Part shown: in pieces, positions 1 to 12,479 of the stretch
How positions within the stretch are numbered: the stretch's first letter is position 1
How the letters are laid out: each line of letters begins with the position of its first letter
From: Trochalopteron elliotii
Taxonomy: Eukaryota > Chordata > Aves > Passeriformes > Leiothrichidae
Reading direction: 5' to 3'
Assembly (NCBI GenBank): GCA_024734555.1
Contig: JANPWX010000106.1
Coordinates: 2,031,004 to 2,095,003, forward strand
DNA length: 64,000 nucleotides
Made by a program: the position numbers and the translations under genes
Notes under the pieces: generated by a model
Seen by the model: only the letters and a program-made list of their open reading frames with translations
Told to the model about the DNA's origin: nothing
Database searches by the model: none

Positions 1-3000
1 TACCAATGACTAGATATATGCATTCAAATCCCTGTAAATACAGAGGGCAACATCATGGATAAGTATCTTCCTTTTTCATTTAATAAAGAGCTCCTAAGGA
101 CCACAGATTTCAGGATGTCTGGCTTCCTTCCGTGCTCCCTCCCTGACAGCAGTGCAAAAGTGGAACAATTGTTGTTTCATTTATTCTTTCCTGCTAGAAA
201 TGGAAATCCAGTTAGAGGAATGCGAGGGTGACACTGTCAAAATCCCCACCTTTTGCTGGGAATCTCAGTGAAATTTTCTACAACAAGGTTATCCTTCCTT
301 CAATACAGATGAGGAAAGCTGGCACAGAGCAGCTCGAGCTGAGAAGCAGTTGCAGAGAGCTCAAGAGCTGCCACTCCAGCCACCAGCTGCCTTTTCACAG
401 GGGCATAAACACTCCATCACACCGTGCTGCACATTTGTAAATGTAATTCCCACTCAATCAGCATGTTAATTCCAGCATGATTCATCCTTTCCACCCAAAT
501 AAGTTTACACTGACAGGTTTGTCAGGTACAGAAATACAAAGAATGACTGGATGTGTGGTTCCCCCTCACTCAATGCAACCAGATGGACCAACAGGTGAGC
601 AGACAACAGCCTGGGGCCAGAGAAAGGCTTGCAAATACCCCTGCAGAAAGCAGAATGATAACAGCTTATGGCCTTCATTCTTCCATAAATTTTAATGTAC
701 ACACATGGTTTTTAATAGGATTCTTTAAAGAACTGATGGCAAATAATGAAATCTGGTATTTCTGCCATGACCAGCCCCTGAAATGCTGTCAGCTCTACCC
801 AGGAGACAGGGGTGGCACACAAATCCTACCCAATTCAGTGACAGTATCTCTGCCAATTTCAGGGATGCACAATCCAGCCTGTGACTGTGAGTCTTGTGAA
901 ATTCCTTTAGCTTTTTGAGGGGCTCCAGCCTCAGGAAAGATGTGACATCATTTCATTGCTCATTAAAAGCAAAGTGGATTTTACTATTCCTCCCTGTCAA
1001 GGAAACTTGAAAAAAATCATCCCTGAAAGTTCTGAAACTGAGATACAAATATAAACAACATTAAATGTGTCAGGTCCCCTCACATCACTCTCGGGTTTGG
1101 AGGTCTGATGCCTGTTTTCCATCAGCAATACTATGACATGTTATCTTCCATGCAAAACTGTCTTAAAGTCATATCTCCTACTATTTACTATTTACCTACC
1201 TCACTATTTACTTACTCCACACACGTGCTGTGCAGATGTTTCCACAGTGTTTTGGATATGTAAAGTACTATATGTTTTAAATATTATTCTAGTTGCATAT
1301 ACTAGACAAAAAAGCTGTATCCTGGACCTCAATCAAAACAAAGCAAATGAAAACCCAAAACTGTAATTGAAGGAAGTCCCACTGACAAAAGGAATGGTAA
1401 TCCAAACTCCATGCTGCATCATGCTTCAAATGGTCAAGTAAGTTCTTCAGGAAGAGTGGACATGACTATCAGCACATCCTGCCTAATTATTTAAATGAAT
1501 AATTTCATTTTTTCTGCAAGTGCAGGGAATCTGCCACTCCAGCAATCCTAAACACCATCCTTGAACAACTTGTGCTCACACACAAACGCAGCAGAACTCT
1601 GCCATTTATCACTGAAAAGACAACAATGATTTGAAGATCAAGGGCTTGCAATCTATCACATCAGTCACGGGAAAATATTGTAGAAAAATCTTCTGGAATG
1701 CAGAAATGGTTCTTCTGGGTGACATTCTATCTTCTTTAAATCATTAGGAATGATTTCAAATGGGCTGAACTTGATTGGCTGCCACTATTGCTATTCCATT
1801 GAGTGGTATCAGAAGCTGTTTAACCCTGTCACCCTGGAGGAGGATGAGTTAAGTTTTACTCTCAGAACAAATGAAAGGCAAACACCAGAGGTTAGAGGAC
1901 ATTCATACACAAACAAAAGGCACTGCTCCTGCTTTGGATGTGTGTTTTCTGAAGCACCACCTGTAGGTGCCTAAAGCTAAAAGGTTTTCCAAATCCTGGT
2001 ATAGGAATATACACGTAAGCTGAAGGAAGGATCCTTGAGAGAACTGGTTTATATTTTACTATTTTTTTGTTTTTATCAGAAACACAAAGAAAGGCCAGAG
2101 GTGAACTAGAACCATGGCTGCAAACTTTGCACCTGAGTTGCCCTACATTTATGGGTTGCCTTTATCTGGAGCCCTGTTTTGGGTCCTGACTTGAATTATT
2201 CAAGACAGAAGCACTGTATACATCTGAGTCTAATAAAGCCAGGGGGATGTCTCTGCCATATCATCATCACTATCAGCACAGGAGATGGGGGCTTGACTGG
2301 AATACAAAGATGGAGAAATGCCTGCAAGAAAAACAGTAATTACTATAAAAGGTCTTAAAATCAGCTGCAGGAGTGCTTGTGGCATGTAGCTGTAGCTGCA
2401 CAAGCTGAAATATGCTGCTGTAACCTGCAGCCCCTCTGACTTCAAAGGAGCAGGGCAAAGGCAGGAGGATGCATGGAGATGGGAACTGGGCTGGGGACAA
2501 TCCCCAGTGCTGCTGAGCTGCCTGGGCCAGCCTGCAAAACTTGGAAAGACAAATTACCTCCTCAAAGAGTGGTGATTTATCTGGTTATGTCAGTACATTG
2601 CCATTGGTGTTCCACCCCTCTTCCTTCCCAAAGAGAGGGAGAGAAGCCACAGCTCCATGTGGAGCTCTCACTTCTACTGGCCTCTGCTCAGGGAAGGGAA
2701 TGTAGGAAAATAAAAGTTGCCACGTTTCACCCTGAAGTTGCAAAATCTTTCAGGCTACCAGAAACCTGTTTGGTTTGGCTACAGAAACAGTTTGGCACCT
2801 CGCTTTGCAGTGCCCCATAAAACCCAAACTCATTCACCAACACAGCTCCTCCTGGCTGCTAGGATTCCCAGGGACACAGGATGTGTTTCTGCCTCATGGA
2901 GATCTTCAAACACCCTTTCCCACAGCTGACACCACACAAAACCAAATGCCACATTTTATCTTGGTGCCGAGCAGGAAATAAAACACAGAGGGGAGAAAGG

Positions 3001-4179
3001 AAACACTTGTTCCAAGAAGCTGCTTACAACATAATCATGGAACTGTGTGCTGGGGAGAAAAAACTGTCACCAATCTCCTGAAGCTTCATCCTGGAGGAGG
3101 AGAGGAAAAGAAAAGAGACAGCACAAGTAGGATGTTCAGGAAGGAGCAAAACTGCAGGCATACACCTGTGCTATCACCTGGGCTCTCTACCAACAACAAC
3201 AACCAAAAAGTTCTCTTTGGAGAGAATGAATACAAGTGTCCCTATCTGGACCAATCCAAATATTGCATCCACATGTCCAGAAAAATCCCATGTATAAAAG
3301 CAATGTATCTTCAACCCAGGTGCCTCCCATGAGCTGCCTTTGGTTGTGATAAAAATTCAAATCCACACCTACAGGAAAGCAGGGAAGACAGATTTTGTGT
3401 TTGACCTCAACACAGTCACCCACAAGTTGATACTTCTACTTTATGAACCTAATTGCACTTCAACTGCAAAAGAGAAAGATGGAATAATTAAATTTAATTC
3501 AGGAATCCAGAACGAGGAACAGAGGGATAAATCTTAATAGGAACATGGGATTAATATCTTAGCATAAATAATAGTCTCAGGAATCGCGTTTTGATGATTC
3601 AACAGTTCTGCTATAAATAATTCACATCAATAAAAGAGAGATAACATCAAATTCAGTTGGAACATTGGTTAATCTGAGCATAAAGTGAAGGACTTCACTC
3701 AAACTAAAGGACAGCTATAAGTAACTGCTCTACTGTATAGGAATCAGCACTGAGTATTTTCTGCACATTCACATGCGTTACAAATTGCTTTCCAAAGTTA
3801 CAAAAGAGTATCTAAGGGGTGAAGAAGGATAAAAAAGCTGTCAGTGGACACAGCTTAAATGCCTTCTCTGTGCAAAAGAAAATGAGTGCAGGACAAACAA
3901 GTCTGCTGGGGGTCCTTTGCGTTCAAGGTGAGAAATACTTTCTCATTTCTAACTTAGAAAAATATCTGTGTTCACCTGCAAAGTGTAGTGGCAAGGAGGG
4001 CATCATAAACTGAGCCCACACATCAGGACTTTCTGGTTGCTCACTTCAGCCTGAACTCATGGTTTCCACCTAAACAGCAAAATGAGAGAATGGGTCACCC
4101 ACACCAACAAAAACCCCTTGTTCTGAAAAGCATAAAAATATATATTAAATAAAACACGGAGCAAGAAGTCCAAGGTTGG
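1..4179. other. Non-coding stretch, no gene seen
   Basis: This stretch holds only short overlapping open frames, the longest 121 codons at 553-918, with no recognisable domain, no good splice-site pairing and no codon-level constraint that I can see. Base composition is AT-rich with very few CpGs, as in bird intergenic or intronic DNA. I recognised no transposon here. A slightly GC-richer part lies at about 2440-2950. A conservation comparison could still find enhancers that cannot be seen by eye. Confidence 0.7.
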
Positions 4180-4295
4180 GAGAGGTGAGGCACAAAGGGA
4201 TAAATGATCTGTCCAGTCTCATAGAGGAGTTTGGGGTGTCACACCCAGGTTTCTCAGGTGCCAGGGTCTAACATAGACTGCACGAGTAACCTTCC
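4180..4295 (-). repeat. MIR-like CORE-SINE relic (minus strand)
   Basis: Read on the plus strand, the segment follows the reverse complement of a MIR element in the right order. It starts with a block like 'gaggcacaaaggg' (MIR: gaggcacagagag), followed by 'tgatctgtccagtctca', standing in for the MIR 'tgacttgcccaaggtca' block. Next come 'cacacccaggttt' and a decayed tail near 4265-4295. MIR is an ancient tRNA-derived SINE mobilised by L2 LINEs and inactive for well over 100 million years, so a copy this diverged is expected. The match was judged by eye against the remembered consensus. A RepeatMasker run would settle family and ends. Confidence 0.6.
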
Positions 4296-7200
4296 CCCTG
4301 TCCCTGGGCTGGGATGTGATCAGCAACGGGATCAACATTAATAATGTATCTGAAAGGCTTATTATTTTTCAATGGTGCTCTTCACCCCGGGGAGGTCTGC
4401 AGAGCACTTTAACAATTATTTATATATGAGTCAGGTTTCCCAAAGAAAGGCAGCCATCCCTGTGATCCAAAGTGGCAGCTGTGCTGCAGTGCAAAGCAGG
4501 AGTGAAACTGGCTGGGGCCAGCAACTCAGGGAAGGGGCTGCACTGAGCAGGAACTGCAGGAAGTATTTAGGTAACAGACTGCAAGATTTAATTACACAAG
4601 TTGGAAGCCAGCCAGCAGGCATGAACAAATGTTTTCAGTGTTGTGTTTAAATATTTTAATTTGCTTTTTTTATAGATGTTACTGTAAAAATAATAAAAAA
4701 TGGAAAAGGGTACTTGTTAGACAGAGCATTCCTGGCAAATGGAAAAAAGTTGGTATTTTTATCCCCCAAAACCCTGTAAAATATATAAAAAAGTTCAACT
4801 CCTGTTGAGATTTCCTTGAAAAGAGGTATAGAGGCTTTACTTAAAACGCAAAAATACCATCACTGGAAAAACAGGCAGTACCATCACTGTCTGCAGCAAT
4901 TAGGAAGATTTAATTTTTCTTTCTTTAAGCATAATAAAACCCTCCTTAAGTCAAGGTTGTCTTGAATTCAGTAGATCATGGCTCAGACTCCGTGTCCTTA
5001 TTTCATTCAGTAACTTCACTTCCAAACCTTAGTTTTCTTTTTCTTGTCCAGCTCCTTCCAATGCCTTTTTTCTTAAGGAGGTGACACTCAGCATGTCAGA
5101 TCACACTCCCCCTGTCCTGCCCCACCTGTGTCCCTTCACACCCCTGGAAGCACAGCCAAGGTCACCAAGACATCTGAGGTCTTAATTAGCACCTCAGGGC
5201 CCTGGGAGCTGACCAGCCCAGGTTCTGCTGTTCATCACAGCCCTGAAATTACCTTTCATCTCCCAGGCTCATGAAGATCTGAAGCCCTGGATGTGGGCAG
5301 CTCTGTGACAGACCATGCATCACAGGCACGCTGCCACGAGAGCCAGCACCAGCAGAACACCACCACGGCTCACCTTGGAAATCCCTGCTCAAAGCTGAAC
5401 ATTTGTCCTCCTGGCCTAAAAGGTGTTGTCTCCTGACAGTGCTAGGGTGGATTGGAAAGAGAGGTTTAGCCTTCTGTGGATTGGTATTAGGGCAATTAGA
5501 GATTATAGTGGAGATACCTCTAAATACTTTCTGCACAGAGAACAGAAATATGCAATATTTGGCACATTATGTCTCAGTGACAGATGAGGCTGGAATCAAA
5601 CAATGCTAAGCATGCACAGAGCCCTTTTTACTGAGTATTGGGTCAATAACATATAATTATGCACAAATAACGTGTGTCAGGGGTGATTGATAGCTCTCCA
5701 ACCCACCCACAGAAGACTTCAACGTTGGGCCAAATCACATCCCATAAATGACTTAACTAATTTGTTTGCTTTCAGTTTTTCATCTCACACTCAGCATCAC
5801 CTTGACATCTGTCTGTCACTTCAAACTCAAAGAACTTCTTTAAGGAAAGCCTTTGTGTGGTGAACTTCATTACACATCAATGGAATCGTAGCTCTTTAGT
5901 GTTTTGAATGTTTTGAACATCTTGGGAACGGGCTTGCAAGAATGTGGATGTGACAGGATCACAGTCAGGATATACTTTTAACCATGCAGGCCATGGGATA
6001 ATTTAGTTTTGCTTGATACTGCACAGTGTTATGGTATTTTTTATTTTCTTAAGAAAAAATAAAGACAAAAACTAAACTTACAGGAACACATTACCTACTG
6101 ACAAAACCTAGCTTTTGAAGGTGTTTGGGTATTTTTTTTACTTTTGCTTTTTAAAAAAATCTTTTCCCACAATTTATTTCATTATAGCCCATTCTTTCTC
6201 ACTGTTCAGTGCTCAGGCTGTACAAGACTTTTACTACCATAAAAATTATTTTAGAAATCAGCAATAACAATCTGCTTGTGTGAGAAGCAACATGAAACAC
6301 GTGACTGGTTCCTCAGCAACAGTACAGGCCACGTTTTTCATGGATTTGGTACCCATATAATATATATGTCTATACTATCCCAAAGTTAGCATCCCTTTCA
6401 AACAAATCTGATGTTTGAAGTACAAATGCTGGGAATTTCTTTCCAGGATCCCAGTTTTCAGGGTCTGTCATAGCTGAATGTCCTCATGTAACATATCCCA
6501 CCTCTCCTGCTTGATGCATGAGAGACCCCTCTGCCAGAGGCACTTCCCTCATGGTTTCATGACTTCATGTTCAACCAAGCTTTGGGTCAGAAGGACAAGC
6601 CTGGATTTAAGTGATTCAGAAGCACATGGAAGGTTTGGTCAACAAGAGTTGCTGGGTTTCTTCCCCTCCCATCTCCCTCTTTGAAAGAAAACAGAAAATG
6701 AGAAGTAAAGGATGGTGGAGGAACAGGGGAGGGGAAGAAGCAAGACCAGAGAGCATCCACCTCCTCCCTCCTGAGTGCCTCTTGTCTCTGCTGCCTGTCC
6801 TGCCTCCACCTACTCCAATCCTGCCCCAAAAGACCCAGGAGATGATGACACCTGATGCAGCTCCTCCTCCAGCCAAAGGCATTATTCCCTGGATGCCCTG
6901 CTCTCCTTGGTGCCACCCCTGCCCCTTGAGCTGAGGAAAACTCCAGCAATGGATGTCCAGGGATGGGCAGGAACCACAGCAAGGGCAACCCAGAGCCCCC
7001 AGGCTCAGCCCCATTTCAGCTCTGGGCTGCTCCCAGCCCTGCTGCAAAAACACTGCTGGGACCACCTCCCATCTCCCTTGGAGTGGTTGTTTACTTCTAC
7101 TAATTCAGACCTGAACTATGAAATATTGAGATGATATTAGGGAGAATACAGAAAAGTCTCTGAAAATAGACCAGTCCTGTAGCCACAGCTTTCGCTGTTC

Positions 7201-7380
7201 TTCATACATTAATCAATAGTTCATATTTAATTAATTAGCACCAAGTTCACTTGGTGATGAAAGTAGAATTTCCATGAATAGGAAAATAAATTAATGTGAA
7301 AATCCAGTTCCAGGCTGTTCTAAAGACTCTCTCCCACTGACTTACATGTGATAATAGATGTCCCTTCTTTATATTATTAG
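4296..7380. other. Non-coding stretch with a GC-richer patch at 6640-7070
   Basis: No gene is seen. From about 4620 to 6400 the DNA is AT-rich with many short A and T runs. From about 6640 to 7070 it is GC-richer, with strand asymmetry: purine-rich then pyrimidine-rich on the plus strand. This depletes stops and gives overlapping frames of 107, 133 and 149 codons on both strands. None has a domain, and their mutual overlap argues that all are chance frames. At 7227-7238 there is a TTAATTAATTAG run, a homeodomain-type core motif. Confidence 0.65.
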
Positions 7381-7417
7381 GCTTTTTGAGCTTTTTTTAA
7401 TTTTATTTTTTCAGAGG

Positions 7418-7450
7418 GGAAAAAAAAAAGACAGCTCTTTTTTTTTTTCC
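7418..7450. repeat. Homopolymer hairpin, A10 / T11
   Basis: Two Gs followed by ten As (7420-7429) and GA face, across a four-base CAGC loop at 7432-7435, a TC followed by eleven Ts (7438-7448) and CC. The arms are perfectly complementary apart from one extra T. On the plus strand, a transcript would form a stem of about 14 bp ending in a T run. The inverted symmetry is seen directly. A function is not shown, and A/T slippage next to a short palindrome could create it. Confidence 0.75.
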
Positions 7451-7479
7451 ACCAGCTGGGCAAGAAATATCTTAAGCTC

Positions 7480-7930
7480 TTATTGCAGCAAAGCCACCTG
7501 TCTGGTTTAGTTAGATGGTATCAGCAATCTGTAGATCAGCACTCACTTAAGAGCACACTTACGATGCATCATAACTGCTCCAGACAGCACTCGAGTCTAG
7601 AAGTACAGAACATTTACCAATTAGAGAACCAACCCAAAGCATTTATTTCCAACCAGAAATTTAATAAACTGCTCATATACTATGGAGTAAACACCTCTAC
7701 TGCTGCCGAGCAAAGTGTGTTTAATATTCACAATCTATCTGCAACGTTATCATGTTCTCTTCATTAGAGCATCCGTTTTGTTAATTAGCATTTGCTCATG
7801 TGAGTAGTCCCCTTGACTTTAATTGATCCATTTTCATGAATACGCAGAACATAATTTTATAGTTAAAGAATTCAGTTCCCAGTGAATGCAACAGCCGCTG
7901 TTCTCAAAGTTTAATTCTTAGCATAATAAG
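7480..7930. promoter_or_regulatory. Candidate conserved non-coding element
   Basis: This segment has the look of a vertebrate developmental enhancer. It is AT-rich but of high complexity, with no transposon signature, and carries scattered motifs such as TTAATTAG at 7781-7788 and an AATTGATCC block near 7820. It also keeps isolated CpGs (at about 7562, 7591 and 7707), although CpG is depleted around it. The motifs and composition are seen. Enhancer function is inferred, and there are no alignments to support it. Chance occurrence of such short motifs is common. Confidence 0.3.
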
Positions 7931-8970
7931 GAAATAAAAATGAGTACAACACTTTTCATCAGATAGAAGAGAAATGTGTGTAAGGCAGCAGTGGAAACAA
8001 GAATGAGTCCAAGACAAGATACCTGGCTATCAACTCCATTCTCCTTGCTCCCTCACCACAGCAAAAAAATGCTGTAAGAAACACAAAAGACTTGGCTGGA
8101 GATAAAGTTCTATCTGTTATAATGGCAACTCCTTCACTAGCAGTGCTTGTGTTTTCTGAAAGGCCAAGAAGCCATCTGCCCTTCAAATGTTTGGAGTTAA
8201 CAGACCACGAGATGATCTGCTGAGAACTGAGGTTTCAGAAGAAAGAGAAACAGCACAAGGCCCATCTGTTTCCCAAGGATTTGTTCTCAAGCTCTCACTT
8301 CTCATATCTGCTCTGTGCTTACAGCTGAACCTTCTTGTTTATACTCCTTTTTATTCTTCAAACTAAAGGCTTCAAAATGGATTAAGGGTTTTATTTTAAA
8401 GTATCCTGAACAGTAGGATGGTTCAGTTAAGACTATTGTAGCTGAAATTTGGAAGCTGTCTTTAGGATGGTAATTAAAGATGGAAGGAGTGTTTTTTCTT
8501 TCAGAACTCCTTATCACATTTCAAGAATATCAGATTACAGATGTAAACAGAGATAAGAGTTTGGGTCACAGTGAACTCCTCCAGGCTGACAGAGTGGGTG
8601 TGGGCACTATATTGCCTCCATTTGTACAAACTGTTCACAGCCCTGGCTGGAAGTTGTTCTCATTTCACCACAGGCTTCATGTCTTTAATTTTATCCTTAA
8701 TCCAGAGTCTGAGGACACAGAGCATGAAATCACCAATAAATCTTTAAGTTTATAAACTAAAAAGGAGTCACTTTAAGTAATTCTGAGAGAATTAATATGT
8801 TTCAGGAAGCAAGTCAATTTTGTGGGCTAATTGCTGTGTGTATTTTTTTAGAGGCCACCTTTGAAAAGGTGCCTGCAATCACCAGGTGCCTTCAGAACTC
8901 TCTCATGTAACTGATTAGAGCCACATATCTAATGGGCTGCAAAACCAGGAATGAGAAATGCTGCTCTTTC
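7931..8970. other. Non-coding stretch, nothing recognised
   Basis: Only short open frames of up to 91 codons occur (8480-8755), and none has a recognisable product. I saw no repeat family or structured RNA. The sequence is ordinary AT-rich single-copy-looking DNA. Confidence 0.65.
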
Positions 8971-8974
8971 AGAT

Positions 8975-9035
8975 GAGCTGTTTACTCTGTGACCTTGCCA
9001 TTCCTCCATTTCCATATATAAGTTAACATTCTTTT
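8975..9035 (+). repeat. Weak MIR-like remnant
   Basis: The order 'ctctgtgaccttg' (8984-8996), then 'cctccatttcc' and a short run of A/T, resembles the MIR core 'tgtgtgaccttggg...cctcagtttcc', with an internal deletion of roughly 20 bases. The match is short and could be chance. It is listed because similar and better matches occur elsewhere in the window. Confidence 0.25.
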
Positions 9036-10440
9036 AACACTGTTCAGCAAATGTCTAAAGGGACAGAGCTGAAGTTATGTGAAATTGAAAAATAGAGGCC
9101 TCTTCAGCCAGCACCTGCATCTAATCTGGATAACCCAAAAAAATATCACCCTTTTTTTTCAGAAAGGCATTTGTTCCCCAAGAGACCCACATCAGCTTTG
9201 GTGAGACAGCTGACCCAACAGCTGAAACAGCACAAAGATTATGGTCAGCATGTGAAACCCTTTTACAGCACGTCAGGATTTTGATGCTTTAAAACTATTC
9301 CAAATCCCTATGAAGAGAAGAAAAGGAGAAAGCAATCTAACATGTCTTTGAAGATTCACTACAAAGTTATTTCCCTTGGTTTGGTAAGGAGGTAACTAGC
9401 AGACCAAACCAGAAAAAGTTCCTTTCATGTGACACAGATGGATGACCTACCAATTCTGTCACAGACCACATTATGCTTTGATATATTAACTGTAACATAA
9501 TATTTATCAGCTAGTGCTACAAATTGCTTTGAAGATGAAAAGCCCCACAAACCAGGTTTGGGTGGTTTTGAACACAATTTAAAAGATGTGTTCTGAAAAC
9601 ATTGTTTTCCCAAATGAAATCTATTTTAAAAAAGCCTGGCAGGGTGGCATTACAGGAGCTTTGGGGGTGGAGGTGTAGGGATGGAATTACATATTTATCT
9701 ACATTAAATAGCAGCTATAACCCAGTGCAGGTGCTCCACCACCTCTTGACCTGACAAAGTCTCACTGACCATCCTATAGAGAAAAACCCTCTGGATGGGC
9801 ACTGCTCCACAAGGGAGGCAGCACCCCTTGGGACTTTGCAGGTTCTCAATCTGCAGCACAGGGAAGCTGGAAAACAGAGCCCCTGGGTGTGCCCACCCAT
9901 CTCAGCAGCTGTTTCATGTGCAAGACACAATTAGGATTATTGTTTATTACTACATTTATCACAGGTTATGAAACAACATCCCCTTCCTTGCCCTTCAGGA
10001 GCTGAACACTTCAATTACCAAATTATTTTACCACAGGACACTGGTAAGACCCTAAGTATTCACTGAGACAGAGAGAAAAATAGCAAAACACAGGAAATTA
10101 TTTATATAGCCAATAAAGGAAATCAATTAATTCAATGAGACAGAAGATGGTAAATTACCATGTGAGTTGATGTTGCCACTGGTTTTATCAATAGCCTGTT
10201 GAGTAACTGCCTTTGCTCCTGCTAGAGGAGGATGACACAGGATGTGCTCTATATAATTCAGACACTTTGCAATCTGCATCATAAACATATTGATTACATC
10301 AGTTAGGGGTCAGGTAGACAGACAATAAATCATTGTTTATCTGGCATATTTAGTCCATTGCTTTTGGTAACTGCCTGAAGGGTTTTCAAATCTCACATGC
10401 AGTAATTTTACCTGGATACCAATATTCATTCTTGCTGATT
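9036..10440. other. Non-coding stretch, nothing recognised
   Basis: No gene, repeat family or RNA was recognised. Open frames are short (up to 71 codons) and featureless. Just before 10490 there is a long pyrimidine-rich run ending in 'gttatcag', which resembles a 3' splice site and leads into the short open frame described next. Confidence 0.6.
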
Positions 10441-10486
10441 TTTTTTTTTTAATTGGTTTTGTTTTTTTCTTTGTTATCAGTGGAGC

Positions 10487-10698
10487 CAGAATTGATGGTG
10501 TCACCAATGGGGAGGGAGAAGAAGGGGGAGTGCAGATGTTGCAACCAACTTTACGCTGATGAAGATTTCCTTATGAAGTCTGAGAAACTGCTTTGGCAGG
10601 TAGCAAAGTGGGTGACCAAAGTCAGTGAGAAATTTGGATTACAACTGAATACACAAAAGGAACTGGCAGCTGCAGTAGGGAAGGCAGAATTACAGTGA
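10487..10698 (+). pseudogene. Possible decayed coding fragment, RT-like residues (uncertain)
   Basis: A frame of about 70 codons is preceded by a strong pyrimidine tract and an AG at about 10480, and stops at 10696-10698. Part of its translation, around 10545-10660, reads 'LYADEDFLM' and then 'VSEKFGLQLNTQK'. This faintly recalls the YADD catalytic box and the following 'E..G..LN..KT' helix of non-LTR reverse transcriptases. The second D of YADD is replaced by E, no other RT motif is found upstream, and the frame ends soon after with a charged coiled-coil-like run. It could be a worn retroelement scrap, a fragment of another retrocopied gene, or a chance frame. I do not assign a family. Confidence 0.25.
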
Positions 10699-10799
10699 GC
10701 TGAAGAACAGGAGAGGGAGAAGTTGAGCTTGCAGAAGTGGTTCTCCAGCCAGAATTCTGAAGACAGACCTGGGAGCAATGTGAAGACCTCCGGGAATAT

Positions 10800-11215
10800 T
10801 CAGCCCTTACAGAACTGAGCTTTGCATTGCTGTTTTTTCCCCCAATCACAGGAGGGATGTACTGTTTCAATGAAAAGATGACACATGTTCCTTGTCTGTA
10901 ATGCCCAAGCATGAACAGTCCAGTTCCTGCACTGAAATTCCCTTTCTCATGCTGGGAATTTTTGTATTGTCTCCTTCACATTTTCCTCATTTTTGGAATA
11001 TTTTCCTTTATCACTGCTGAAGAAAAAACAATCTAGGGAAGCAGAAAGGAAAAGAAAAGCCTGTGAGAGTACAGAAGAGTTGCTTTTGCCCTCTCTTGTT
11101 TTGGTTTTGCTGGCATTCATGAAAGATAAAATGTTTTTCAAAAGAATCTTTCTCAAACTTACCAGGCATGAACAGCTACAGGAGCTCACAGTGCTGGGCT
11201 GTATCCACAGCTATA
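10800..11215. other. Non-coding stretch, nothing recognised
   Basis: The segment holds a 102-codon open frame at 10993-11301, opposed by an 80-codon frame on the other strand. Neither has a domain. No repeat was recognised before the MIR-like segment that follows. Confidence 0.6.
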
Positions 11216-11219
11216 CCAG

Positions 11220-11312
11220 TGGGTACTGCATGACTTTCCACACACCTTTCTGCCTCAGTTTCTCCAAGTGTAAAATAACTGCACTGGTATTGACTTCCTG
11301 AAATGCCTCATT
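11220..11312 (+). repeat. MIR-like CORE-SINE relic (plus strand)
   Basis: The segment shows the 3' half of a MIR element in sense order. 'Ctgcatgactttcc' near 11226 fits the 'tgtgtgaccttggg' block. Next come 'ctgcctcagtttctcc' at 11250-11265, then 'aagtgtaaaataactgcac', 'ttgacttcctgaaatgcctca'. The 'cctcagttt..tc..tgtaaaat' core is the best-known signature of this family. The family and orientation are fairly secure by eye. The exact ends are not. Confidence 0.68.
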
Positions 11313-12475
11313 GTCTCAGCACCTACTCGTGAAAAATACAACTGCAAGAGCTGAGCACAATTATCAGTTTCTGAGCAGACTGTGGAAGGTGGTGAGGTGA
11401 ATCAGCTGACTCAGTAATGAAAAGCCAGTTTTCCTCCTCAAGGTGTTAGAGGAAATTGTTACCTGAAACACTTAGGACATGACCTTCAAGAGAATTCAGC
11501 TCCCCAGAGTTCCAATTTCTGGCCCATTTTTAGGCACTCAGAAACAACTGCATTTCCAAGCCAGCTTCTCCCAGAACAGATCCCAGTATTTGCATAAAGA
11601 TTCTTCTAAAACTTCCCCCAAATCTGCTTCACTGCTGGGAAGGGGGACTCAGCTTCTTGAGAATCCCTCCATCCCTTGTGAGCACCACGGAGTTGATTTC
11701 TGCATCTGAACCTGAGCATTTCCACATGGAAAAAAGGCAGCACATGCCAGAAAGCTCCACGCTTGCTCCAGAAAAAAGCCTGACCACATGACAAATGAGC
11801 ACGGAGACATCTGTTCTCCTCCTGTACCTGTTTTAATCCTACAGGCCAACTCTGATCAGGGCAAGCTCTAACCACAAAAATTAATTTTCACAGAAAGACA
11901 CAACGAAGACCTCAGGGGAAAAAAAAGGTGGTTTGTTTTTTTGTTTGGTGGGGTCTTTTTTTCTTTTTTTTTTTAACCACGGTGTCTGCAGGGTCTTATT
12001 TCAGCAGGAAAGTTCTTTTACCCTGGAAGGGAAATGCAGTCTGGGGAAGGGAGCAGCGTTTAGTCACTGTCTGGGTGTGCAGGATACGTGCGTGCCCATG
12101 CAAGTGTGTAAATCTGACACTGTCAGCAAAACTTGCTGTCTCCTGACAGACACCCCGTGCAGCCTTCAAAACTCCTACAGTCAATCCTCTCACCTGTCAG
12201 CCTGAAAGATAACCTGGAGTGCTCTTCCCTTCTCTTCCTCCACAAAAACACCAGCAGAGGTACAGTTCTGTCACTTGGAAATGTGAAGATTCTGGGATTC
12301 TCCAGCACAGCCTCTCTCCGAGGGGTTATTTTAAACATTTTTATCTTCCAGCTCACTTAAAACTCTAACAAATAAAACTAAATGATGGTGTTAATTTTAT
12401 CTGCTGCTCCATGTACTGCTGCAGTCTTCAGTCTTCCACTGCAGTCCAGCCTCCAGCGGCGCAGGCAGCGGAGCT
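11313..12475. other. Non-coding stretch, nothing recognised
   Basis: There is no gene. Overlapping frames of 60-90 codons appear on both strands between 11600 and 12360 and are mutually inconsistent. A T-rich run at 11935-11975 is simple low-complexity sequence. Confidence 0.6.
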
Positions 12476-12479
12476 GGAG

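Noticed and set aside
2473..2820. 115-codon frame
   Set aside because: No domain, overlapped by two other frames, and no supporting signals.
6587..7065. Overlapping frames of 107-149 codons on both strands
   Set aside because: They arise in a GC-rich strand-asymmetric patch, contradict each other, and show no domain or splice signals.
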